The notes beneath the pieces were generated by a model. The model worked only from the letters and a program-made list of their open reading frames with translations, did not search any database and was not told the origin of the DNA. From an uncultured Pseudomonadales bacterium (GTDB lineage Bacteria; Pseudomonadota; Gammaproteobacteria; Pseudomonadales; Azotimanducaceae), in contig CALSMJ010000005.1 of assembly GCA_943787425.1 (NCBI GenBank), forward strand, positions 353,096-417,095: a DNA stretch of 64,000 nt, in the 5' to 3' direction. Below are positions 26,278-34,737 of this stretch, in pieces; position 1 is the stretch's first letter, and each line of letters starts with the position of its first letter. The position numbers and the translations under genes were made by a program.

Positions 26278-27849
26278 TTATTGTCGATAATCAAGCGGCG
26301 GTGCGCGATCGCCCAAGAGCGCTTCGTAGACAAAATCAGAGCCCCGGCGCTGCTCGAACTCGACGGTTGCCGCCTCGAGATGACTCGGCGTCAAAAACAA
26401 ATTCTGAGCGGTTAACGCCAGCGTTTTGGCAGCTACCATCATGCCTTGAATACCAATGCTCATACCGCCGGCGGCAATCGCCTGCCAACTGTGGGCAGCG
26501 GTCCCGGGCACCCACGTGGCGGTACTTAAACCAACTGTCGGCACAATCCAACTGACATCACCAACATCAGTTGAGCCTTTACTCTCAGTAAAAATGAACG
26601 GCTGGACCTTTTCTTCAAGCCCTAGGAGGTTCGGCTGATTGTTGAAGCTCTGAGACAAGACCTGCGCAAAAGCCCGCTCTGAGGCCGTCATGGTATACCC
26701 ACCGACCGCGCTCAGGCTTTGATGCATGACGCGCGCTAAGGTTTCATTTGGCAAAATTGAATGATTGCCATGCATGGTTTCGATCTTAACTTCGGTGCCA
26801 GTTCCCAACGCCGCTGCATGGGCGGTGTTCATTACCCGATCCCAAATAGTCGCAAGCTCTCTGGCTTGGGGATGACGCACGTAGTAGTAGACTTCCGCAA
26901 AATCCGGCACAACGTTGGGCGCCTTACCGCCACTCGTGATCACATAGTGAATCCTCGTACTATCGGGCACATGCTCTCTCATAAGATTGACCATATGATT
27001 CATGGCCTCGACGCCATCCAACGCCGACCGCCCCCGCTCGGGCGCCGCAGCGGCATGTGCGGACCGGCCATAGAACCGGACCCGAGCGGATTTGTTCGCA
27101 AGCGTCGTGCCCGGATTCGCAGCATTTCGATCGGCGCCGTGCCAGTGCAGCACCGTATCAACATCGTCAAACAACCCTGCACGAACCAAATACACTTTTC
27201 CTGACCCCCCTTCTTCAGCAGGGGTACCGTACAGTCGAATGGTGCCGGGTTGACCCGTTTCAGCCAGCCAGCGTTTTACCGCGATCGCCGCGGCCGTTGA
27301 GCCCGCGCCAAACAGGTGGTGGCCGCAGGCATGACCCGCCGTTTTATCTGCAAGTATCGATCGAGTGGGTACCGCCGCCTGGCTAATCCCGGGCAACGCA
27401 TCAAACTCGGCCAAGATGCCGATCACCGGTTCGCCTTGACCAAAACTCGCAACAAACGCTGTTGGGATCTCTGCAACGCCAGCCTGAACTTCGAAGCCTT
27501 CGGCAGCAAGGGTCTCTTGCAAGAGCTGACTACTTCGCGTCTCTTGATAGCCAAGCTCAGCATAGTCCCAGATTTTTAAGGCAATATCTGCATAGTAAGC
27601 ACGCTCGGTTTCAAGCGAAGCGGTCATTTTTGCGTCCGCATCTGCCTGCGCCTGTGGCAGTACAGCGCCCCAAAGCAGCAAGATGACGAGACCAACAAAC
27701 CGCTCAATGCCGGCTATCGCAACGCGCATGAGCCCTGCATCGCATGGCGTCTTTTGCAGATGTCGCTGACACATTTTTTCATCCGACACTTTTTTATCTG
27801 CCATCTTTTTATCCGCCATTTTTTTATCCGCCATCTTTTTATCCGCCAT
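26278..27849 (-). CDS. M20-family amidohydrolase (AbgB-like), exported or anchored
   Basis: Metallo-peptidase/amidohydrolase of the M20 family, closest in layout to p-aminobenzoyl-glutamate hydrolase subunit B. Metal and catalytic motifs are GHACGHHLFG, GTPAEEGGSGK, GGKAPNVVPD and a C-terminal AAHSWQA. A hydrophobic segment (GLVILLLWGAVLPQAQA) precedes the enzyme, so export is likely. The start is uncertain. ATG at 27849 has an AAAGGG site 8 nt upstream and gives 523 residues, beginning with four MADKK repeats. ATG at 27729 would give a normal signal peptide. A GTG at 27903 abuts the murG stop. The natural substrate cannot be inferred. Confidence 0.85.
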   Translation of the reverse strand: MADKKMADKKMADKKMADKKVSDEKMCQRHLQKTPCDAGLMRVAIAGIERFVGLVILLLWGAVLPQAQADADAKMTASLETERAYYADIALKIWDYAELGYQETRSSQLLQETLAAEGFEVQAGVAEIPTAFVASFGQGEPVIGILAEFDALPGISQAAVPTRSILADKTAGHACGHHLFGAGSTAAAIAVKRWLAETGQPGTIRLYGTPAEEGGSGKVYLVRAGLFDDVDTVLHWHGADRNAANPGTTLANKSARVRFYGRSAHAAAAPERGRSALDGVEAMNHMVNLMREHVPDSTRIHYVITSGGKAPNVVPDFAEVYYYVRHPQARELATIWDRVMNTAHAAALGTGTEVKIETMHGNHSILPNETLARVMHQSLSAVGGYTMTASERAFAQVLSQSFNNQPNLLGLEEKVQPFIFTESKGSTDVGDVSWIVPTVGLSTATWVPGTAAHSWQAIAAGGMSIGIQGMMVAAKTLALTAQNLFLTPSHLEAATVEFEQRRGSDFVYEALLGDRAPPLDYRQ

Positions 27850-27850
27850 C
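27776..27850 (-). repeat. Five tandem 15-bp units at the 5' end of the M20 gene
   Basis: Units of the form GATGGCGGATAAAAA are repeated head to tail at 27836-27850, 27821-27835, 27806-27820, 27791-27805 and 27776-27790. Divergence increases downstream. The 15-bp period keeps the frame and encodes MADKK four times, then VSDEK. Each of the four upstream units also supplies an in-frame ATG. Confidence 0.95.
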
Positions 27851-27903
27851 GAAATGACCCTTTTTTGTTTGCGCGGGTCTTCGACAAAGACTCGCTCGAG
27901 CAC

Positions 27904-28983
27904 CTAGTGAACCGCTGCGGCCTCTTCTATCGCTTGACGAATCAAGTTTAGACTGTCTGGCAGTTCGGCCGAACCCAACCGCCGGATCATATCGAACCGC
28001 ACCGTCCAAACAGAATCAACCGCGCGGGCCAGATCCCCTGAGCCAAGATCTCGTTCCTGACGAACCTGGGCATAGCCTTTTTGCTCAAACAACGCAGCGT
28101 TCTGCAGTTGATCCCCGCGACTTGCAGCACTGGGCAGCGGAATGAGCAGTTGCGGTTTCTTAAACCACAAAAATTCGAACAAAGCATTGGCACCTGCCCG
28201 CGAGACCACAATATCTGAGGCGGCAACCACATCACCATAGGATTCAGCCAAATATTCAAACTGCAGGTAGTGCGGGGTCTTCAAAAGCTGCGAATCAATT
28301 CCGCCCGCACCCACCACATGAACCACCTGAAACCGTTCCGTAAGTTCTGCAAGGTCGGCGCGCACCAAGCGATTGACAGCTTGCGCGCCTAAACTCCCCC
28401 CCACCACCAATAAGATCGGCTGGGTTTGGCCAAACGCTTTAAACGCTGTTAGCCACTGCCGACCGCGCTCGCTATCAGACTGGAGCAAGCCTGCTCGGAG
28501 CGGCGTACCCGTTACCCGAGTGGACCGCTGAGCGAAATGAGTCGCCGTTTCTTCGAAATTCAAACAGATCATTCGACAAAATGGGGCACTCAAGCGGTTT
28601 GCCAAACCCGGCGTCAAATCTGACTCATGGATCACAACGGGAATGCGCAGAGTCCAAGCTGCAACCACCACTGGCACCGCCACAAATCCACCCTTCGAAA
28701 ACAACACATCCGGACGCCGCAACAGTAGGATCCACAGTGCCTGAAAGAAACCAAACAAGATCTTCATAGGATCAATGAAATTCTGCCAAGCGAAGTACCG
28801 CCGAAGTTTGCCGGAGGCAATACCGTAGAAATCCAAATTGTGCTGCTCGACCAATGTGGCCTCAATGCCGGCTTTGGAGCCAATATAAAAGCATTCAACC
28901 CCATCACGCTGAAACGACTCAACCAGCGCCAAGTTGGGCGTGACGTGCCCTGCGGTCCCCCCACCGGTGAAGACAACTTTCAT
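27904..28983 (-). CDS. murG: MurG-type UDP-GlcNAc:lipid I N-acetylglucosaminyltransferase, Firmicutes-like form
   Basis: GT28 glycosyltransferase of 359 residues, expected to convert lipid I to lipid II at the inner face of the membrane. It has the glycine-rich GGGTAGHVTPN (residues 7-17), LFSKGGFVAVPVV, IHESDLTPGLANRL, GGSLGAQAVN and RAGANALFEF. Several of these (GKLRRYFAW, HESDLTPGLAN, SRGDQLQNA) match the staphylococcal/bacillar MurG form rather than the E. coli form (HEQN, KDRQQYWNA). It lies outside any division/cell-wall cluster, 2 bp after hda. It may be the sole MurG or a paralog with a different lipid-linked acceptor. Confidence 0.85.
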   Translation of the reverse strand: MKVVFTGGGTAGHVTPNLALVESFQRDGVECFYIGSKAGIEATLVEQHNLDFYGIASGKLRRYFAWQNFIDPMKILFGFFQALWILLLRRPDVLFSKGGFVAVPVVVAAWTLRIPVVIHESDLTPGLANRLSAPFCRMICLNFEETATHFAQRSTRVTGTPLRAGLLQSDSERGRQWLTAFKAFGQTQPILLVVGGSLGAQAVNRLVRADLAELTERFQVVHVVGAGGIDSQLLKTPHYLQFEYLAESYGDVVAASDIVVSRAGANALFEFLWFKKPQLLIPLPSAASRGDQLQNAALFEQKGYAQVRQERDLGSGDLARAVDSVWTVRFDMIRRLGSAELPDSLNLIRQAIEEAAAVH

Positions 28984-28985
28984 CT

Positions 28986-29654
28986 TTAAATTCCCAACAC
29001 ACGTTTCAAAAAGGGAACGGTTATCCGACGCTGGGATTTGAGACTTTCGTCGGCGAGTCGATTCAACACCCGAATCAGCGCCCCGATTTCACGAGGGGCG
29101 CGGTCTAGCAAAAAGGTGAGCACCTCTTCCGGCAGATGAAAGCCTGTTTCCTCTGCGAGCCGCCGCAAGACCAGCGCTTTTTCAACATCGGTTAGCTGAC
29201 CCGACTGGAGCCAATGCATCGCACGACTTCGTGATGCAAGATCGGCTAGACAGAACTGAACATCCGGCAGCGGACATCTAGAGGCCATCAGTAGCCAGCC
29301 ATCGTTGGTGTCGGCGACCGCGTTCATCAAATCAAATAATGCGAGTTCCCATTCCCGATCCCCAACGACGTGATCCAGCTCATCTAAAGCCACCAAATCA
29401 AAATCGGCAAGATTCGACAGCACATCGGGCCTTAACTCCTGATTGGATAAACTCAAGTAAAACGCGCGGCCCGCTTGATGCTCTGATTGCTGACAAAGAC
29501 CTTGAAGCAAATGAGATTTACCCGACTCTCCTGGGCCACTAATCCAAACCGGCTCTGGCGATAACGCGAGCGCGCGCTGGCCCAAATCGCCCACAAACCG
29601 CTCGAGGGTATAAGCGCGTTTAAGCGGGAACGCAAGGGTCAACTGCTCGCTCAA
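28986..29654 (-). CDS. hda: DnaA regulatory inactivator Hda
   Basis: AAA+ protein of 222 residues that, bound to the DNA sliding clamp, stimulates ATP hydrolysis by DnaA and prevents over-initiation. An N-terminal clamp-binding motif QLTLAF (residues 4-9), a P-loop GPGESGKSH and a Walker B region (FDLVALDELDHV) are visible. The start is TTG, overlapping the stop of the upstream perM-like gene (TTGA). The order DUF2066-perM-hda is conserved in gammaproteobacteria. Confidence 0.93.
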   Translation of the reverse strand: MSEQLTLAFPLKRAYTLERFVGDLGQRALALSPEPVWISGPGESGKSHLLQGLCQQSEHQAGRAFYLSLSNQELRPDVLSNLADFDLVALDELDHVVGDREWELALFDLMNAVADTNDGWLLMASRCPLPDVQFCLADLASRSRAMHWLQSGQLTDVEKALVLRRLAEETGFHLPEEVLTFLLDRAPREIGALIRVLNRLADESLKSQRRITVPFLKRVLGI

Positions 29655-30835
29655 AGGTTTGACTCATCCGTTGTCGGCGCAGACCCGTCAACCTCAAACG
29701 CCGTCGACTCGACCGGCTCGGCAGTCGGCATGTCAAGGGCAGCTGCCTGCTCCGCTGGCGTGCACGTCGCTGCACCCGCATCGCCCTGATAAAACCCACT
29801 GGCCAGGTAACGACCCAACCAATACCGCACGAGGACCATGAGCACCGCGGCCACCGGCAAGGCCAACAGGACCCCAATAAAACCGAACAGTTGACCGCCA
29901 GCGAGCACGGCGAAAATAACAGCAACCGGATGCAAGCCAATGCGATCCCCAACGAGCCATGGGGTCAGCAGACTGCCCTCTAAGATCTGCCCTAGTACAA
30001 AGACCGTCAGCACATAGACTGGATGAACCCAATCCTGAAACTGATAAGCGGCGGCAATGGTGGCTAGCAAGAGCCCCAATATGAAGCCAAGGTATGGCAC
30101 GATACTCGCAAGGCCAGCAACCAGCCCGATGATTAACGCCATGTCCAACCCAACCAACCCGAGACCGACGGCATAAAAAACGCCCAGTAAAATCATGACC
30201 AAAAATTGGCCGCGAATAAAAGCAGCCAACATTTCATCACCCGCAGCTGTCAACTGACGAACCACACTAATTTGGGGACGCGGGATCAATTGATCTAAGC
30301 GGGTCAGTAGATGATCCCAATCTCGCATCAAGTAAAAGGCAACCACTGGCGTCAACGCAACGGTCATCAGACTGCCGAATATTGCAAGGCCAGACTGGGT
30401 TAACTGCCCTAAAAGGTACCCCATGATATCGCTGGACTGCTGCCACTCACCTAAAAATTTTTGCGCAAGTCCTTTGAGATCTACGGCTTGCAAGTTGACG
30501 CCAGTCCAATCAGCGACAAGCGGCCCAAGCGTCGATTGAAGCCACAGAAAGCTTGCCGGTAGCCCTTGCAGTAACTCACTCAACTCGAGCGCAAGCAACG
30601 GTAATAGAAGCATCAGGGCGGTCAGCATCACAGCGGCGATGAGCGTGAACACAAGCGTTGCACTCATCGCACGACCCAGGCCCCAAGCCTCAAAGCGATC
30701 AACCCACGGATCCCCCAAATAAGCGAGAAAGGCGCCAAGGAAGAAGGGCGTCAAAATCGGCCCCAGCAAGCTAATCGACACCGCAACCAGGCCAAAAAGA
30801 CTCAGTCCGACAATACTGTTGATCAATATGTTCAT
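29651..30835 (-). CDS. AI-2E/PerM family transporter
   Basis: Inner-membrane protein of 394 residues with about seven or eight membrane helices and the family core LVAGLASIVPYLGFILG and GDRIGLHPVAVIFAVLAGGQLFGF. The family includes putative permeases and Na+/H+ antiporters, so the substrate is not predictable. The last about 55 residues form a soluble, Ala/Glu-rich tail. It overlaps hda by 4 nt and follows the DUF2066 gene by 46 bp. Confidence 0.9.
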   Translation of the reverse strand: MNILINSIVGLSLFGLVAVSISLLGPILTPFFLGAFLAYLGDPWVDRFEAWGLGRAMSATLVFTLIAAVMLTALMLLLPLLALELSELLQGLPASFLWLQSTLGPLVADWTGVNLQAVDLKGLAQKFLGEWQQSSDIMGYLLGQLTQSGLAIFGSLMTVALTPVVAFYLMRDWDHLLTRLDQLIPRPQISVVRQLTAAGDEMLAAFIRGQFLVMILLGVFYAVGLGLVGLDMALIIGLVAGLASIVPYLGFILGLLLATIAAAYQFQDWVHPVYVLTVFVLGQILEGSLLTPWLVGDRIGLHPVAVIFAVLAGGQLFGFIGVLLALPVAAVLMVLVRYWLGRYLASGFYQGDAGAATCTPAEQAAALDMPTAEPVESTAFEVDGSAPTTDESNL

Positions 30836-30881
30836 GGCTTCAAAACCTTTCTCTTAGTCTGCCTTAGCGGGCGGCTGCGCA

Positions 30882-32012
30882 CTACGGCGTCCAGCGGTAC
30901 CATAAGGTCGACGACGACTCATCGAGGCGCAGCAGCGATAACTTACGATCGAGCGCAATCACATCAATAATTTGCTGAACCTCTCCTTCACTGCGAAGTT
31001 TAAACTCAACCATGTCTGTGAGCACCCTAACGGGCTGAACACTCATAATTTGCGTGAGCCCCGCAAGATACCGACTCACCTCAGCGTAATCCTCAATCTC
31101 GGTGATCCCCTCGACCGTCAAACGCACCTCTGATCGGGTCGAGGTGACGGCATACTGCTCGCTCAGCACACTGGCCAGCACCGCAACTAACGCGGTTGCC
31201 AACTGCGCCTGACTTTCACCAAACACCGTGCCGCTGCGCCATTGCCCCCCTTCCCCCAACGACCAATCGCCACGCCATTGATTGCTGAACTCGGACTCCG
31301 CCCTGAACACCAAGATTTTATCCGGTGCATACCGTTCTGATGCGGCCTCAATTCGACCGAGGAACCGGCCCCAAATCTCAGAGGACGACACGCCTCGGCT
31401 GTCCTCCAAATCCCATAATGGCAAAAGGATGGGCACGCCTCGCATTCGTGCGGCCTGGTTCATCGTTTTCGAGAATAACGACGGATTGCCTTCTCCCAGA
31501 ACCTGACGGCCGGATTTGTCATCAAGGGCTATCCAACTCAAAACGGACGGTCGATTGCTGCCCCAAACCGGCAGATTGGCCTCGCGTAGAATTTTTGCGA
31601 TCAAACTCGGCGCAAACCGGATGCGCATGACCTGCCGCGGCGCCCCAGCAGGCTGCGCGCCGGGTCCGGCTTCAAACTCGGCGGCGGCCTCATCTTTGGC
31701 CGCGTCAACCCGAGCATAGCTAAATTCCGAATAGTATTGTTCCGGCGTCTTCAGCGCAGCAGCAATGACCGCGTTCTGAAGGATATCCGAACGCCCCGAC
31801 ACGCGTTGAAGCACCTGCAAGAGCCCTTCTGAGGCATCAAGACGACGCTGGGCGTCACTTTGAGATTCCGACAACACTTCAGCCTGATACAAGTTTTCCA
31901 AGGTGACGGCGTCAAGGTTCGGGGCGACGCCCAGCAACAAAACGAGTACAGTAAGGGAACTTTTAGCCGCAATAACCCTTCTTACTAGTATGAATTTCAT
32001 GGACATAGACAA
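30882..32012 (-). CDS. DUF2066 domain-containing protein, exported
   Basis: A 376-residue protein with an N-terminal signal peptide (KSSLTVLVLLLGVAPNLDA) and the DUF2066 family core (EVLSESQSDAQRRLDASEGLLQ and YYSEFSYA). The function is unknown. Three in-frame starts are close together. TTG at 32012 has GGAGG 8 nt upstream, and ATGs at 32006 and 32000 are further from that site. I give the TTG. In relatives purM/purN stand between this gene and DUF3108; here the two are divergent neighbours. Confidence 0.85.
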   Translation of the reverse strand: MSMSMKFILVRRVIAAKSSLTVLVLLLGVAPNLDAVTLENLYQAEVLSESQSDAQRRLDASEGLLQVLQRVSGRSDILQNAVIAAALKTPEQYYSEFSYARVDAAKDEAAAEFEAGPGAQPAGAPRQVMRIRFAPSLIAKILREANLPVWGSNRPSVLSWIALDDKSGRQVLGEGNPSLFSKTMNQAARMRGVPILLPLWDLEDSRGVSSSEIWGRFLGRIEAASERYAPDKILVFRAESEFSNQWRGDWSLGEGGQWRSGTVFGESQAQLATALVAVLASVLSEQYAVTSTRSEVRLTVEGITEIEDYAEVSRYLAGLTQIMSVQPVRVLTDMVEFKLRSEGEVQQIIDVIALDRKLSLLRLDESSSTLWYRWTP

Positions 32013-32026
32013 AACACAAACCTCCG

Positions 32027-32983
32027 GTGGTCCCTATGTTACACACTAACCCCGTGATTACTGAAGTAACAGATCTAGCCGACTCATGCAGCCCAAGTCT
32101 CGCACTACAATTCTTACCAACGCTTTTTTCAGCAGCGCATTTCTTACCAGCGCAATGGTTAGGCGGGTGGTCCTTAAGTCTTACCCAAGCAGCCCTTACC
32201 AAATTGGCAGGGCTCGCACTGATGATCACAATCAGTCTCATCCTCCCAATGCAAAACGCGACGGGTGAACAAGCCGATCGGCAACGACCGCAACCTTTTA
32301 AGGTGATCTACCAAGCAGACTACAAAGGCTTACCAATTAGCGCCACAGGCATTCGCGAGTTGTCCTGGCAGAACCATGAGGGCGCCGAGGTACCGCTTTA
32401 TACCTTTACCTCCTCTGCTCTGAGCATTTTTGCAAAATTCACAGAGCAATCCGATTTCGTCATGATTGGCGATACGGCTCGACCGCAGTTTTACCGATAC
32501 GATCGCACCGGCTTAGGACGCAACAAAAGTATTCGTCTGAACTTTGATTGGGACCAAAATCAGGTTATCGATCTCGACTCAGGCGAGTATTGGCCGCTCG
32601 CCGACACGCAGATATCCGATCGATTGCTGTACCAATTTCAATTACAAACCGATTTGCTTAATCAAGGCGCAGACATTGCTTTGGGCACCCAGCTTAGCTA
32701 CCGCATCCAAGATCAGAACACGCTTAAAGATTATGTTTTTTCCGTCAAGGCCAAAGTCACCCTTAATACCCCGCTTGGACCCGTGGAGACCTATGAGATT
32801 GTTCGATCGAATGATCAAGAAAACCGCGCCACCACCCTTTGGCTCGCACCCGCATTTGAATACATGTTGATCCGATTCGAACAAGTCTCAAGCGACGGTG
32901 AAAATTTTTCACTGGCCCTTGAAAAAGCCTACCTCAACGAGACGCCCGTTACTGATTTCGGCGACGAGATCCCAAAATCGTGA
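32027..32983 (+). CDS. DUF3108 domain-containing protein, exported
   Basis: A DUF3108 protein of unknown function (an outer-membrane/periplasmic beta-rich family). The conserved core runs from YQADYKGLPISATG to NRATTLWLAPAFEYMLIRFEQ. The longest frame starts at 32027, only 14 bp from the divergent DUF2066 start. Its first about 60 residues are not family-like. The true start is probably internal, for example TTG 32204 or ATG 32222, just before the hydrophobic segment LALMITISLILPM, which would act as the signal peptide. Confidence 0.8.
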   Translation: MVPMLHTNPVITEVTDLADSCSPSLALQFLPTLFSAAHFLPAQWLGGWSLSLTQAALTKLAGLALMITISLILPMQNATGEQADRQRPQPFKVIYQADYKGLPISATGIRELSWQNHEGAEVPLYTFTSSALSIFAKFTEQSDFVMIGDTARPQFYRYDRTGLGRNKSIRLNFDWDQNQVIDLDSGEYWPLADTQISDRLLYQFQLQTDLLNQGADIALGTQLSYRIQDQNTLKDYVFSVKAKVTLNTPLGPVETYEIVRSNDQENRATTLWLAPAFEYMLIRFEQVSSDGENFSLALEKAYLNETPVTDFGDEIPKS

Positions 32984-33100
32984 ACTTCATGGTGAAACCT
33001 TAAAACAACCTTTTTGGCGCTGGCGCCGGGCCTTGCGTCCGCCTTGGATCTAACCCGAATAGCAATTGGCCCAGTGATCCAGCCGCCGCTCGGATGCAAC

Positions 33101-33667
33101 TTAAGTCTTGGGTAGCGTCACCCCGGTCTGACCTTGGTACTTGCCACCCCGGTCGCGATAACTGGTTTGGCAAACCTCATCACTTTCAAAGAACAGCATT
33201 TGCGCCACGCCTTCGTTCGCATAGATTTTGGCTGGCAGGGTGGTCGTATTGGAAAATTCCAACGTCACATGGCCCTCCCACTCTGGCTCGAGCGGCGTCA
33301 CGTTAACGATAATGCCGCACCGAGCATAAGTGGATTTTCCGAGGCAAATGGTCAGAACGCTCCTAGGAATTTTGAAATACTCAACCGTTCTTGCCAACGC
33401 AAACGAGTTGGGTGGAATCACGCAAACATCGCTTTTAACGTCAACGAAGCTACGTTCATCAAAGGCTTTGGGGTCAACCGTTGCCGAGTGAATATTGGTG
33501 AACACCTTGAACTCATCTGCGCAACGGACATCATAACCATAACTCGATGTACCCCAGGAAATAACCCGGGCGCCCTGATCCTCACGCACTTGACCTGGCT
33601 CGAACGGCGAAATCATGTCCTGCTCCGCCGCCATTCTTTGAATCCAGGAATCTGATTTTATGGCCAT
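33101..33667 (-). CDS. dcd: dCTP deaminase
   Basis: Homotrimeric enzyme converting dCTP to dUTP for thymidylate synthesis. The 188 residues match the family. Motifs include [28 protein letters not shown] and the catalytic Glu in [16 protein letters not shown]. The C-terminal [19 protein letters not shown] lid is intact. It lies downstream of mrp with a 75-bp gap on the same strand, and converges on the DUF3108 gene. Confidence 0.97.
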   Translation of the reverse strand: MAIKSDSWIQRMAAEQDMISPFEPGQVREDQGARVISWGTSSYGYDVRCADEFKVFTNIHSATVDPKAFDERSFVDVKSDVCVIPPNSFALARTVEYFKIPRSVLTICLGKSTYARCGIIVNVTPLEPEWEGHVTLEFSNTTTLPAKIYANEGVAQMLFFESDEVCQTSYRDRGGKYQGQTGVTLPKT

Positions 33668-33742
33668 GTTGCTTCTCCTAATGCCCTTGCATCATCACGT
33701 TGTTTGTAAACTGCGCCTGCCCCGATTCAACCGGCGGCCTCT

Positions 33743-34576
33743 TTAATCATCCACAATCGATATCATCGGCGCTGCAGGCGCCGTTTGGTTTGCAAGCAGC
33801 GAGCTTACGTCGGCTGCAAGCGTCTTAAAGATCTTGCCCACGCCGCTGTCGCCGTCATTGGCAATTGGCCTGCCTGCATCTGAGGTCTCACGGGTCTCAA
33901 GGCTCAGTGGTACGCGCGCTAAAACCGGCACAGCAAACTCCTCAGCAATCCGATCACCACCGCCTTCACCGAAGATGGCACTGTTTTCCCCACAATGTGG
34001 GCACACAAACGTACTCATGTTCTCGATGATCCCATACACCGGGACACGGACCTTTCGAAACATCTCGATCCCTTTCCGCGCATCGAGTAGCGCAATATCT
34101 TGCGGCGTGGTCACGATTAAGGCGCCATCGACCGGCACTCGCTGGGCCAGGGTTAATTGAATATCCCCCGTACCCGGCGGCATATCGATCACCAAAATAT
34201 CGAGCTCTGGCCAATCCGTCTGCATCAGCATCTGTTGCAAAGCCCCACTTGCCATGGGTCCACGCCAAATAGCAGGTGTCTTACTTGAAGCCAAAAAGCT
34301 CATCGACATGCAATGCACACCGTGCGCGACGATCGGCACCAACTGTTGGTCGACCACCTCAGGTTTTGTGCCGCTCGCCAATCCAAACAGCGTGCCTTGG
34401 CTCGGGCCGTAGATATCCGCATCGAGCAATCCGACGCGTCGCCCGGCGACCTTGAGCGCAACCGCTAAATTGGTTGCGATCGTCGACTTGCCGACGCCGC
34501 CTTTGCCTGAGGCGACCGCGACAATCTGGGCGACGCCTTTTATCGCCAATGGCGTAACCTTTGTTTGTTCTGACAC
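33743..34576 (-). CDS. mrp: Iron-sulfur cluster carrier protein Mrp/ApbC
   Basis: ParA/MinD-superfamily ATPase that carries Fe-S clusters. The deviant Walker A GKGGVGKST is at about residues 24-32, DADIYGPSQG follows, and the cluster-ligating CPHC is in STFVCPHCGE. At 277 residues it lacks the N-terminal MIP18/DUF59 domain present in E. coli Mrp (369 residues), a known shorter form. It is divergent from metG across 161 bp, the same neighbourhood as in E. coli. Confidence 0.93.
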   Translation of the reverse strand: MSEQTKVTPLAIKGVAQIVAVASGKGGVGKSTIATNLAVALKVAGRRVGLLDADIYGPSQGTLFGLASGTKPEVVDQQLVPIVAHGVHCMSMSFLASSKTPAIWRGPMASGALQQMLMQTDWPELDILVIDMPPGTGDIQLTLAQRVPVDGALIVTTPQDIALLDARKGIEMFRKVRVPVYGIIENMSTFVCPHCGENSAIFGEGGGDRIAEEFAVPVLARVPLSLETRETSDAGRPIANDGDSGVGKIFKTLAADVSSLLANQTAPAAPMISIVDD

Positions 34577-34737
34577 AAAACCTTCCTTATGACTGACAAA
34601 GCGCTATTGTACCCAGCACCGTCGCTAAAAGCAGGTCAGCCTCGCAAGGATTATTGTGATTTGGGTCTGACTTTAAGAACCCTAGCGTCACCCATCCAGA
34701 TCCCCTAAACTTGCGCCTCAACTTTCGGAGACTAGCC

